The position numbers and the translations under genes were made by a program. Positions 26,517-34,582 of a DNA stretch of 64,000 bases are shown piece by piece (position 1 is the first letter of the stretch; each line of letters begins with the position of its first letter). Below the pieces are notes generated by a model. The model was not told the origin of the DNA. It did no database searches and was given only the letters and a program-made list of their open reading frames with translations. Origin of the DNA: UBA11865 sp963749825 (GTDB lineage: Bacteria; Chloroflexota; Anaerolineae; Promineifilales; Promineifilaceae); the NCBI GenBank assembly GCA_963749825.1, contig CAVVOI010000012.1, forward strand, positions 1,054,001-1,118,000, given 5' to 3'.

Positions 26517-27581
26517 CTATTTTTCAAAATTCCGCTCCCAGGTACGTAAGCCGTACCGGCTCAAGTAAACGGGTATATTTTGAAACAATTGATTCTCTTC
26601 TTCAATCTCGCGAATCATGGCTCGCTTGACAGACGAACGCTCGCCACACAGGATCGTGATGGAGCCACCTTCTCCTCCGGCGCCATTCACTTTCCAACCC
26701 AAAGCGCCGTGATCCCTGGCAATCTCGATGATGCGCGAAGAATCCTTGCTGACCAAATGAGGGTGCAGCCGGCGCTGAGCCTCTGTATTTTGTATCATAG
26801 CCTGTCCAAGAGCATTGAAATCTCCAGCGAAGATCGCGTCTTTGGATGGTTCAGCCGTCGCCCGCAAATCCTCAAGGCGTTGGTCATCTGGACCAGCATT
26901 TTCGAGATCGCGAATGACAGTCTCATGAACCTGCGAAGAGCTGTGGGAGCGGCCCAAGTATATCAAAGTCAAACGCCGCTCCAATTCCCACCAGGTTGAA
27001 TTCGGCACCTGGAGTTGGGATACTGACGAATACGGGTAATAGAACATGTCGATGAAATTGATCCCGCCATAGGCCGAGCAAAGCTGATCTTGGATGCCGC
27101 ATTGTTGCCCCAAGATATCGACCTCCACCGATTGTGCCCGGTAGGCGACTTCATGGGGCGTGAGTCTGCCAGGAGTCAACATGTCCATCGCCCCGATCAA
27201 GGCCACGGTTACCGCAGCTGAGGTGCCGGTGGAAGCCCCGCTGGGCGCTTCCGAAAAAATGGTCACTTGAAAGGAAAGATCCTCTGGCGCGCCCATCAGC
27301 TCGATTGCAGCTTCCAATATCGGATGACGGTCCCAGCCAGTTTGCTCGCGTTTGGGCGCATATCGTTCACCGTAATTCTCGGCGTAGATAACCACTCGTT
27401 CTGGCAGAGTCGCAACCGGAAAAACCTCGATCTGAACTTCCGCATACGGGTATACGCCAATATTGAATATCTTGCCGTATTCGGCAAACCAGGTATCAGT
27501 CCAACCGCCATTGTCACAAATACGTATCGGCGCGACTGCGTTGATGATTCTTGTCGGATGGGCTCTAGTCAGATCACTCAT
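26517..27581 (-). CDS. GHMP-family sugar kinase
   Basis: A 354-residue GHMP kinase. The N-terminus has the sugar-binding AVAPIRICDNGGWTDTW, similar to heptose 7-phosphate and fucose kinases, and the ATP-binding glycine/serine loop is EAPSGASTGTSAAVTVAL (residues ~116-133). A C-terminal GWKVNGAGGEGGSITIL motif 3 is present. It phosphorylates the anomeric or a ring hydroxyl of a sugar. It overlaps the DUF4432 epimerase-like gene by 8 bases, pointing to one pathway for a monosaccharide whose anomer matters. Confidence 0.87.
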   Translation of the reverse strand: MSDLTRAHPTRIINAVAPIRICDNGGWTDTWFAEYGKIFNIGVYPYAEVQIEVFPVATLPERVVIYAENYGERYAPKREQTGWDRHPILEAAIELMGAPEDLSFQVTIFSEAPSGASTGTSAAVTVALIGAMDMLTPGRLTPHEVAYRAQSVEVDILGQQCGIQDQLCSAYGGINFIDMFYYPYSSVSQLQVPNSTWWELERRLTLIYLGRSHSSSQVHETVIRDLENAGPDDQRLEDLRATAEPSKDAIFAGDFNALGQAMIQNTEAQRRLHPHLVSKDSSRIIEIARDHGALGWKVNGAGGEGGSITILCGERSSVKRAMIREIEEENQLFQNIPVYLSRYGLRTWERNFEK

Positions 27582-28611
27582 TCGTTACTACTTCAAAAGC
27601 TAATTCGTACTCACGCGTCTCGCCGGGTTCCAACATCAATAGAGTACCCCGGGCTCTCTCGACAGCCCGACCTTCCACGTAACAATTCGCCGGCTCGATG
27701 CCTAATACATGAACGCCGGCTCCAGGCATCTTCCACTGAACCAATTTAGGCAATTGACGAGTTGACCAGCTTAGACGCACCGAAAGAGGCACCGGACCAG
27801 ACATCGTTGGAAATTGTGGATTATGAATTGTGGCACTGACCCAGTCGTCAGAAAAATCCTGAAGGTAATAGACTCGTTCCTGGTAATTTGCCTGCGGCAG
27901 ATCCCAGCGATCGTAACCTTCGACAGGAATACCTTCATCCCTGGGAATAACCTGGCCTGAAGGAAACTGGATCGTTGTCCCTTCATCCAGTAGCGGGAAA
28001 CCAAAGTTAAAGTGATACAGAATCATGTGGGGCGTTGAAGAGAAGCCGGTATTCTGGACCTCATCCTTTATGTCAATACGATTTTCCCCTAGCCGGCTGC
28101 TGATGCGCCGCGTCAGGCATAACTGTTCGCCGAAGATCGCAGTCTCATCCACTTCGCCACTGATATGAATCTCGTACTCATTGTCGCGCCAGCGGCCGCT
28201 GGTGCTTAAATGACGGGCCGGTAGATGGTGTACCCGGCCGTGGAGACCATACGCCTGGCCATGATCCTCACCCGGCGCGCCCACATAACTAAGCCCACAA
28301 GTGACTAACAATCCGCCAACAGCCGTCCGCAACCAGCCGGCGCCGCTATCATCATAGAAAGCAGGATGGATATCGCCGTTAGCCGATTGCCAGGTCAAGG
28401 GTACGCCGCCGAACTCTGCCAAAGATATGTCCAGGGCTCGAGATGGACTGACATAGTAACTTAAGCCGGCTCCCGTACGGACCTGGATCTGTTCACTGCC
28501 AAGTTCGGAACCTTCCATCCATTGAAAACGGCGCAAACCGCCGATCTGTTCGATCCGGCCAACCCGGGATTCTATTTCACGCCGTGTCCAATTTCGCCCG
28601 TAGAGTTTCAT
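27574..28611 (-). CDS. DUF4432 / aldose 1-epimerase-like protein
   Basis: A 345-residue beta-sandwich protein of the galactose-mutarotase fold, DUF4432 subgroup. Recognisable segments include SPSRALDISLAEFGGVPL, GGLLVTCGLSYVG and GLHGRVHHLPAR, and a conserved PHMILYHFNFGFPLLDEGT. The subgroup is widespread beside sugar kinases and isomerases and is thought to act on sugar anomers or keto sugars; its exact reaction is not known to me. It overlaps the GHMP kinase gene and follows the D-lyxose isomerase gene. Confidence 0.84.
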   Translation of the reverse strand: MKLYGRNWTRREIESRVGRIEQIGGLRRFQWMEGSELGSEQIQVRTGAGLSYYVSPSRALDISLAEFGGVPLTWQSANGDIHPAFYDDSGAGWLRTAVGGLLVTCGLSYVGAPGEDHGQAYGLHGRVHHLPARHLSTSGRWRDNEYEIHISGEVDETAIFGEQLCLTRRISSRLGENRIDIKDEVQNTGFSSTPHMILYHFNFGFPLLDEGTTIQFPSGQVIPRDEGIPVEGYDRWDLPQANYQERVYYLQDFSDDWVSATIHNPQFPTMSGPVPLSVRLSWSTRQLPKLVQWKMPGAGVHVLGIEPANCYVEGRAVERARGTLLMLEPGETREYELAFEVVTNE

Positions 28612-28654
28612 CGTTCAATTTAGTGCAGGCAACGTTTCATTAAAAAGCCGGTTA

Positions 28655-29203
28655 TCAGTCTTCCTCGATCTCAGGCATCCGTTTAATCCGCGGATCGCTG
28701 AAAATGTCAAACTCATCCCGGCTGGTGCTAGAGAATTCCGAAACGATGGCGCCCTCGCCGGCCGCCTGGAACCAATGCAAGGTATTAGGCGGAATGGTAT
28801 ATTGCTCGCCGGGATTCAACTCGATCTCGCGGAATACTGTGTAATACTCTTCGCTGTCTTCGGGGACAGTGGCTTTAATAGGGGTCGATGGCTCGCCGGC
28901 TACATAGAGCCAAACCTTGCCCCAACGGCAGCGGAATGTCTCCATTTTGCCCGGCTCGCCGAAAACAGGGGGGTGAAGGTGTTCTGGACAGGTCTGCCCT
29001 GGAAAAAGCACCAACTCCTTTGCGCAGTATCGATCTGTATTGACATAAACGACGAGTTCCAAGCCGGTTCGTTCTACTTCGCCCAGTCCGAATTCGGCTA
29101 TCTCGATATTTTCACTTTCCTCCGTCGTTAATTGAATTCCGGCTTGGGTCAACAACTCAGCCGCCCTGGCCTGGACCGCTCTCATTTCGCTCCGTTTAAT
29201 CAT
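28655..29203 (-). CDS. D-lyxose/D-mannose ketol-isomerase (cupin)
   Basis: A 182-residue cupin-type sugar isomerase. The metal site is visible: two His in CPEHLHPPV, Glu in GKMETFRCRWGK and His in PPNTLHWFQA. This pattern is characteristic of D-lyxose isomerases, which convert D-lyxose to D-xylulose and D-mannose to D-fructose. The neighbouring xylulokinase would phosphorylate D-xylulose, giving a complete route from lyxose or xylose into the pentose phosphate pathway. The PfkB kinase gene ends 30 bases upstream. Confidence 0.9.
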   Translation of the reverse strand: MIKRSEMRAVQARAAELLTQAGIQLTTEESENIEIAEFGLGEVERTGLELVVYVNTDRYCAKELVLFPGQTCPEHLHPPVFGEPGKMETFRCRWGKVWLYVAGEPSTPIKATVPEDSEEYYTVFREIELNPGEQYTIPPNTLHWFQAAGEGAIVSEFSSTSRDEFDIFSDPRIKRMPEIEED

Positions 29204-29233
29204 CGTTATTCCTCTCCCTCGAATACTAAAATA

Positions 29234-30187
29234 TCACGACAAATCCTGATCACTCATGAAGGAAAGCGTTTCTTCCAAAGATCCCAATCCACCTTGCGCG
29301 CCCATCGCCGTCACGCAAAGGGCGCCGGCAGCATTGGCCAAACCTGCCGTCTCGTCTATTGGCCAATCCAGGTACACGCCGGCAATAAAACCCGCGGCAA
29401 AGGCATCGCCCGCGCCGGTCGCATCGACCACATCCACCTCGTAAGCCGGGAAATGATGGGGCAGACCATCCGCGCCCATCACCAGGCAACCATCCGCGCC
29501 CATCTTGATGGCCACCATGCCGACGCCCATTTCGATAAGTGAATAAGCGATTTCGGCCGGTTCGTCCCGGCCGGTGATGGCCCTGGCTTCTGATAGACTG
29601 GGCACCATATAGTCGATATAAGGCAAATAAGGACCGATCAGGTCCAGCCAGCGATCCTGTGCATCCCAAGCCGTATCGAGAAATGTCGTCACGTCTGCCT
29701 GTCGCGCGTGACGCAAGAGCGCGAGAGTCGGCTCGCCGTCAAGACCTGGCATCACAAAACAACCACCAATGTGGAGGATGGCTGCCTGATCGATCATCGA
29801 CAACTCGACGTCGTCGGCCGTCAAGCAGGCATTAGCGCCAATATAATGTACGAATCGCCTCTCGCCATCAGGATCGACCATGACCATTGTGGCCGAAGTT
29901 CCGGCATCAGCATCCTGTTTTATGGCTTTCGTATCCACGTTTTGGTCGGCCAATGCTTTCACCAAAAAGTCACCAAGCGGATCAATACCAACTTTACCGA
30001 TAACCGCGACCGGCAATCCAAGCCGGGCCAGCGCGATTGCCGTGTTTACGGCGCAACCGCCGGCAAAAAGGCCCATCCTGTCGACTAATTCCAGACTGCC
30101 CCGCCCGGGCAGTCTGTATACTGGTCCGCCAAGCAAGTCAGCTACGGCGATACCCAGGCAAATGATGGGCTTTTTGAGGGTCATCAA
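29234..30187 (-). CDS. PfkB-family carbohydrate kinase
   Basis: A 317-residue ribokinase-fold kinase with GGCAVNTAIALARLGLP near residue 42 and the catalytic signature VVDATGAGDAFAAGFIAG near 260. It probably phosphorylates a hexose, pentose or 2-keto-3-deoxy acid. It lies between xylulokinase and D-lyxose isomerase, which together with the GHMP kinase makes three sugar kinases in 5.5 kb; they are unlikely to share one substrate. It differs clearly from the PfkB protein at 1132-2025. Confidence 0.92.
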   Translation of the reverse strand: MMTLKKPIICLGIAVADLLGGPVYRLPGRGSLELVDRMGLFAGGCAVNTAIALARLGLPVAVIGKVGIDPLGDFLVKALADQNVDTKAIKQDADAGTSATMVMVDPDGERRFVHYIGANACLTADDVELSMIDQAAILHIGGCFVMPGLDGEPTLALLRHARQADVTTFLDTAWDAQDRWLDLIGPYLPYIDYMVPSLSEARAITGRDEPAEIAYSLIEMGVGMVAIKMGADGCLVMGADGLPHHFPAYEVDVVDATGAGDAFAAGFIAGVYLDWPIDETAGLANAAGALCVTAMGAQGGLGSLEETLSFMSDQDLS

Positions 30188-30250
30188 TAATCTATTTACA
30201 CAGCTTTAAAGGTCAGACGAACGTCGCTTAGTAGTTATGCAAGATTCTGG

Positions 30251-31753
30251 CTACGCCTCTACCACCTCGGCGATCGCCTTAAACTCGGCCGAAAGGGCCG
30301 GATATAGAGCCCGGTAGCGAGCGTAATAATCTTCATAAACTCGGATATTAGCGACCTCGGGGAAGGTCTGGCCCGTGATTTGAATCATTGCTTCGCAAGC
30401 GGCTGGGACTGAGTCAAATATTCCGGCGCCAACGCCTGCCAACAGGGCAGCCCCGAAAGCCGCGCCTTCAGTTGTATTCACCGTGACTAATTCAGCGCCT
30501 AAAACTTCGGCCATGATTTGGCGCCACAAACCGCTCTTCGCACCGCCCCCTGATATCCTGACTTGTTCGATTCCGCCAAGGCCAGAAGCCTGGATCAAGG
30601 AGAAGCTATCCTTAATTCCGAAGGCCACGCCTTCTAATACCGAGCGAGTCATATGGGCCCGGGTATGGCGGACCGTCAAGCCCACCCAGGCTCCGCGGGC
30701 CAGGGGATCAGGATGGGGCGTACGTTCGCCGGTTAGATAAGGCAAAAACAAGAGGCCTTCGCTGCCTGGCGATACCTGGCCCGCTTCGGCAATCAAATCG
30801 TCGAAAGATAGTTCAGGCGCCAAAGTGTCACGGTACCATTGCAGACTACCGGCAGCACTTAACATAACGCCCATGAAATGCCAGCTGCCGGGTACTGCAT
30901 GGCAGAATGCGTGCAGCCGGCCTTGGGGTTCAACCAGCGCAGATTCAGTAGCGGCAAAAACGACGCCGGAGGTGCCCAAAGTCAGAGCGATGATACCGGG
31001 TTTAACGGCGCCAACACCTACAGCCTGAGCGGCCTGGTCCCCGCCACCACCGACGACTGGGGTGCCTAATGCCAGACCGGTTTCTGCAGCAGCTTCGGCC
31101 GAAATCTTGCCGGTCACCTCGGGCCCTTCATAAGTGGGCGGCAACATTGAAGGTGGGATATTCAGAGCATTGACAACTTCATCGGACCAGGTCCGGGTTT
31201 TTAAATCAAACAAGATCGTTCCCGACCCGCCGGCCCGGTCGACGGCGAACTCTCCCGTCAACTTATAGCGGATATAATCTTTGGGCAACAAAATATGCCG
31301 GGCTTTTGCCCATACTTCGGGCTCATTTTCCTGGACCCATAAAATCTTTGGGGCAGTGAAACCGGTTAAGGCATCATTGCCGGTAATTTGAATCAATCGA
31401 TCCTTGCCTATACGGGCGCGGATCTCATCACATTGGTCGCCGGTACGTTGATCGTTCCACAGAATTGCCGGTCGCAGCACCTGGCCATTTTCATCCAACA
31501 GAACCAGGCCGTGCATCTGTCCGGTCATACCTATGGCAGCGATATCGGGGCCAGCCGTTCCCGCTTCGGACAAAGCCTGGCGGATGCTCTTTTGAATGCC
31601 GGCCCACCAATCGAGAGGGTTTTGTTCCGACCACAAAGGCCGTGGTGTTGACAGGGTCAGCGGCGTTGTAGCGCTGCTGACGACTTTACCCACTTCGTCG
31701 ATCAAGAGAGCCTTGGCGCCTGTCGTTGAAATATCGATCCCGAGTAGTAACAT
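30251..31753 (-). CDS. xylB: Xylulokinase
   Basis: A 500-residue FGGY-family kinase that phosphorylates D-xylulose to D-xylulose 5-phosphate. It has the phosphate-binding LLGIDISTTGAKALL N-terminus, GMTGQMHGLVLLDENG (the xylulokinase-type substrate region, residues ~73-88), GGGGDQAAQAVGVG and the C-terminal RISGGGAKSGLWRQI. The frame stays open upstream to 31954, but that extension coincides with a strong RNA hairpin (31774-31831) and has no protein similarity, so I take the ATG at 31753, which gives the normal family length. Isomerases able to supply xylulose (XylA-like, D-lyxose isomerase) lie just downstream. Confidence 0.92.
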   Translation of the reverse strand: MLLLGIDISTTGAKALLIDEVGKVVSSATTPLTLSTPRPLWSEQNPLDWWAGIQKSIRQALSEAGTAGPDIAAIGMTGQMHGLVLLDENGQVLRPAILWNDQRTGDQCDEIRARIGKDRLIQITGNDALTGFTAPKILWVQENEPEVWAKARHILLPKDYIRYKLTGEFAVDRAGGSGTILFDLKTRTWSDEVVNALNIPPSMLPPTYEGPEVTGKISAEAAAETGLALGTPVVGGGGDQAAQAVGVGAVKPGIIALTLGTSGVVFAATESALVEPQGRLHAFCHAVPGSWHFMGVMLSAAGSLQWYRDTLAPELSFDDLIAEAGQVSPGSEGLLFLPYLTGERTPHPDPLARGAWVGLTVRHTRAHMTRSVLEGVAFGIKDSFSLIQASGLGGIEQVRISGGGAKSGLWRQIMAEVLGAELVTVNTTEGAAFGAALLAGVGAGIFDSVPAACEAMIQITGQTFPEVANIRVYEDYYARYRALYPALSAEFKAIAEVVEA

Positions 31754-31773
31754 CACATTTATTAGCGAGGCTA

Positions 31774-31831
31774 GAGACAGAGTCAAGGTCTGGTCATAGT
31801 CTGGAGAGAAACCAGACGCCAACTCTGTCTC
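31774..31831 (-). promoter_or_regulatory. Structured 5' leader of xylB (nested hairpins)
   Basis: Outer arms GAGACAGAGT and ACTCTGTCTC (31774-31783, 31822-31831) pair perfectly over 10 bp. Inside, GTCTGGT (31788-31794) pairs with ACCAGAC (31811-31817), and a third CCAGAC-type copy (GTCTGG near 31799-31804) offers an alternative partner. The structure ends 20 bases before the xylB ATG. Competing inner stems suggest translational or transcriptional control of xylB; no U-run marks a plain terminator. Confidence 0.55.
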
Positions 31832-31901
31832 TATTACCTCCCGCTTTCCTCCAACGCTTCTCGTAATCGCTTTATTATTTCCATTGGCTTTAGTTGAAAG
31901 A

Positions 31902-32375
31902 CTAACTCCTCGACCCGCTTTCCAGATCATTGACTGGAACGGCAGCGGTTTCACCGCTTAAATCCTCCGTCTTTGGCCTTACATGACTCCAAACTATAAA
32001 GCCCAAGGTGGAAATCAGAAGCATAATGAAACCAACTCTAAATAATTCAAAGACCCAAGGCTGGAACATCAAGAAGATGCCTAATACAATGCCACCAATG
32101 AGAATGTACTCTATCGGACGGTATGTTTTTTCGGATATCTTGTCACTCAATTTACTACCGATGTACCAGATGAGACTCATGAAGGCGATTAGAATCGCGG
32201 CAAATACAAGAATGAAAGGTATAGCCGCCAGGAGGACGTTTCGCGCCATTTGCTCTTCAGTCACGATGTTGGGGATAACTTGCCGGGCGACTAATCCCAG
32301 TATTAGTAATATCACTGCCGAGATAGGTAATCCTCTCGGGACTCCACCATCTGATTTCTTTTTTGTATCTGCCAT
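31902..32375 (-). CDS. Small membrane protein of unknown function
   Basis: A 157-residue protein with a charged, lysine-rich N-terminus (residues 1-11) and about four hydrophobic helices (around 16-38, 50-72, 88-107 and 108-128), and a polar C-terminal tail. I do not recognise a family. It is on the same strand as its sugar-catabolic neighbours, 118 bases downstream of an isomerase-like gene and upstream of xylB with its structured leader. Expected in the cytoplasmic membrane. Confidence 0.75.
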   Translation of the reverse strand: MADTKKKSDGGVPRGLPISAVILLILGLVARQVIPNIVTEEQMARNVLLAAIPFILVFAAILIAFMSLIWYIGSKLSDKISEKTYRPIEYILIGGIVLGIFLMFQPWVFELFRVGFIMLLISTLGFIVWSHVRPKTEDLSGETAAVPVNDLESGSRS

Positions 32376-32493
32376 ACAATTCTTCCTTTCAAGAGCTTGT
32401 CAGTTCAGAATAATAGTCGGGAATTGCCGGGCGCCTCAATGACACCCGGCAATCAGCTCATCCGCTAATATGAGATAGCCACTTGGCTTCCGC

Positions 32494-33495
32494 TTATTCA
32501 GATGAGAATGCCGCGTCGAATGCCACTGTCGAAGGGGCAAAATCCTTGCCGCGGATCATCTTTAACGCTTCAGGAGCACCCCAATCCCGATCCATGCCAC
32601 TGTCCTCCCACTCAATGGAAAGCGGTCCCTGGTATCCAATGCGATTCAGAGCCCGGACAATGGGATCCCACTTCACATCGCCTCGGCCGGGTGACACGAA
32701 GTCCCAGCCCCGGCGCGGATCGCCGAAGTCCAAGTGTGACGATAGAATGCTGTTTCGGCCATTCAACTGCACGCGCGAATCCTTCACGTGAACGTGGAAG
32801 ATGCGATCGGCGAATTCGTTGATGAACATCACCGGATCGATGAATTGGTGAATGAAGTGACTCGGGTCGAAATTGAATCCAAAGTTGGGATGGCCCTCCA
32901 AAGCATTGAGAGTTCGCTGGGATGTGTAAATATCATACGCGATTTCTGTTGGATGGACTTCCAGACCAAACTTGACATCATTTTCGGCGAAGACATCCAT
33001 AATCGGGAGCCAACGCTCGGCAAAATCATCGTAGCCAACATCGATATCAGCCTGGCTGGTGGGCGGGAAGAAGTATAGTTTGGACCATACGCTGCTGCCG
33101 GTAAATCCATTCACCACATCAACGCCGAAAAGTTTTGCCGCTCGAGCTGTATTCATCACCTCTTCGGCTGCTCGTTGGCGAACGCCTTCAGGATCACCAT
33201 CACCCCATATATAACCCGGCAAAATACCTTTATGCCGATTGTCGATGGGATCGTCGCACACGCACTGTCCAACCAGGTGTGTGCTAATGGCAAAACACTT
33301 GAGATCATACTTATTCAAAATATCCCAGCGGCTTTGGACATAGCCGTCGTCGGAAAGCGCCTTGTCAACCTCGAAATGATCGCCCCAACAAGCTAACTCC
33401 AAACCATCAAAACCCCATTCGCTGACTTTTTTAGCCAGATCTTCAAGCGGTAAATCAGCCCATTGGCCGGTGAATAACGTGACTGGTCTTGACAT
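32494..33495 (-). CDS. Sugar phosphate isomerase/epimerase-like TIM barrel, long subfamily
   Basis: A 333-residue PF01261 TIM barrel. Metal-binding residues are visible as Glu in FGLEVHPTE, Asp/His in NFDPSHFIHQF, His in FHVHVKDSR and Glu in LSIEWEDSG. It shares the DPSH and HVHxKD motifs with the 13347-14327 protein. Proteins of this length often work with Gfo/Idh/MocA dehydrogenases on oxidised sugars or glycosides. A ribosome site AAGGAGGA lies upstream of its ATG. The substrate is unknown. Confidence 0.9.
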   Translation of the reverse strand: MSRPVTLFTGQWADLPLEDLAKKVSEWGFDGLELACWGDHFEVDKALSDDGYVQSRWDILNKYDLKCFAISTHLVGQCVCDDPIDNRHKGILPGYIWGDGDPEGVRQRAAEEVMNTARAAKLFGVDVVNGFTGSSVWSKLYFFPPTSQADIDVGYDDFAERWLPIMDVFAENDVKFGLEVHPTEIAYDIYTSQRTLNALEGHPNFGFNFDPSHFIHQFIDPVMFINEFADRIFHVHVKDSRVQLNGRNSILSSHLDFGDPRRGWDFVSPGRGDVKWDPIVRALNRIGYQGPLSIEWEDSGMDRDWGAPEALKMIRGKDFAPSTVAFDAAFSSE

Positions 33496-33668
33496 TTTGT
33501 CCTCCTTGATAACTTCGATGACCTGCGTAAGACGCGTCCGCGAACTTAATCGCCAACGGATTCTTACGCCACGTGCCTACACTTTATTACGTTTCAACTT
33601 TAGTCAATCACATTCTAGAAATCCCAGGTATTCTTTCTAACGCCTCGTTTAAAAGCTTAATGATGGTT

Positions 33669-34499
33669 TTATAGGGACAATGATTTAAATGCTTTGGCCT
33701 GGTTCTCGATCGCCGGTTCTGTGGCCAGCCGCTCTATGCTGGAAGCACCAAAGAAACCCCCGACACCTTCTGTATGATCAAAGATAAATTGAGCGTCTTC
33801 TGGCTCGGCGATAGGGCCGCCATGGCAAAGGACGATGATATCTGGGTTGACCTCGATGGCCGCGTCGCGCATAGCCTGGACTCGCTCGGCCGAATCCTCC
33901 AGAGTCACAGCCGTCTCAGCCCCAATGGCGCCTTTAGTCGTCAAACCCATGTGCGGCACCAGGACATCTGCGCCGGCACCGGCCATCTTTCTCGCTTCTT
34001 CCGGAGTGAATACATAAGGGCAGGTCAGCATGTCTAACTTGTGGGCTTGGCGAATCATCTCGACTTCCAGGTCATAACTCATCCCGGTTTCCTCGAGATT
34101 AGTCCTCATTATGCCGTCAAATAATCCGACCGTCGGGAAATTTTGCACTCCGTCAAAACCCATTGCCTTGAGCTTTTTAAGGAAAACTGGCATCAGGCGA
34201 AATGGGTCGGTGCCGTTTACGCCGGCAAGCACCATGGTATCTTGGACGACTGGCAAGACCTCGCCGGCCATCTCCACCACAATGGCGTTAGCGTCACCAT
34301 AAGATAAGAGACCGGCCAAACTTCCTCGTCCGGCCATCCGGTAACGGCCGGAGTTATAAATGATAATCAAATCAACGCCCCCGCGCTCGGCAAATTTAGC
34401 CGAAATACCGGTGCCGGCTCCGGCGCCGATAATGGGCTTGCCCCTGGCGATATTGCCGCGCAAGCGACTGATAGCTTCTTCCCGGGCAATGAATGGCAT
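33669..34499 (-). CDS. PEP hydrolase-like TIM-barrel protein
   Basis: A 276-residue TIM barrel of the phosphoenolpyruvate-hydrolase-like family (PF09370). Characteristic segments are IIGAGAGTGISAKFAERGG (residues ~20-38), VQNFPTVGLFDG, LVPHMGLTTKGAIGA and ILCHGGPIAEPEDAQ. It is homologous to the C-terminal domain of plant Tm-1-type proteins, and the gene just upstream encodes the homologue of the N-terminal domain, so the two probably form one functional unit. The reaction is not firmly established; a C-C or C-P bond lyase acting on a small acid is a family-based guess. Confidence 0.88.
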   Translation of the reverse strand: MPFIAREEAISRLRGNIARGKPIIGAGAGTGISAKFAERGGVDLIIIYNSGRYRMAGRGSLAGLLSYGDANAIVVEMAGEVLPVVQDTMVLAGVNGTDPFRLMPVFLKKLKAMGFDGVQNFPTVGLFDGIMRTNLEETGMSYDLEVEMIRQAHKLDMLTCPYVFTPEEARKMAGAGADVLVPHMGLTTKGAIGAETAVTLEDSAERVQAMRDAAIEVNPDIIVLCHGGPIAEPEDAQFIFDHTEGVGGFFGASSIERLATEPAIENQAKAFKSLSL

Positions 34500-34582
34500 G
34501 GTTATCTATCCTTTTGGCTTTTCACCAGGTCGGGCGATGATTCTCTTGCGCTGCCGACCAGGAGCTTGCAGCCCAACTCGTG

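Noticed and set aside
31754..31954. N-terminal extension of xylulokinase
   Set aside because: It has no similarity to the family and contains the leader hairpin; starting at 31753 gives the standard 500-residue length.
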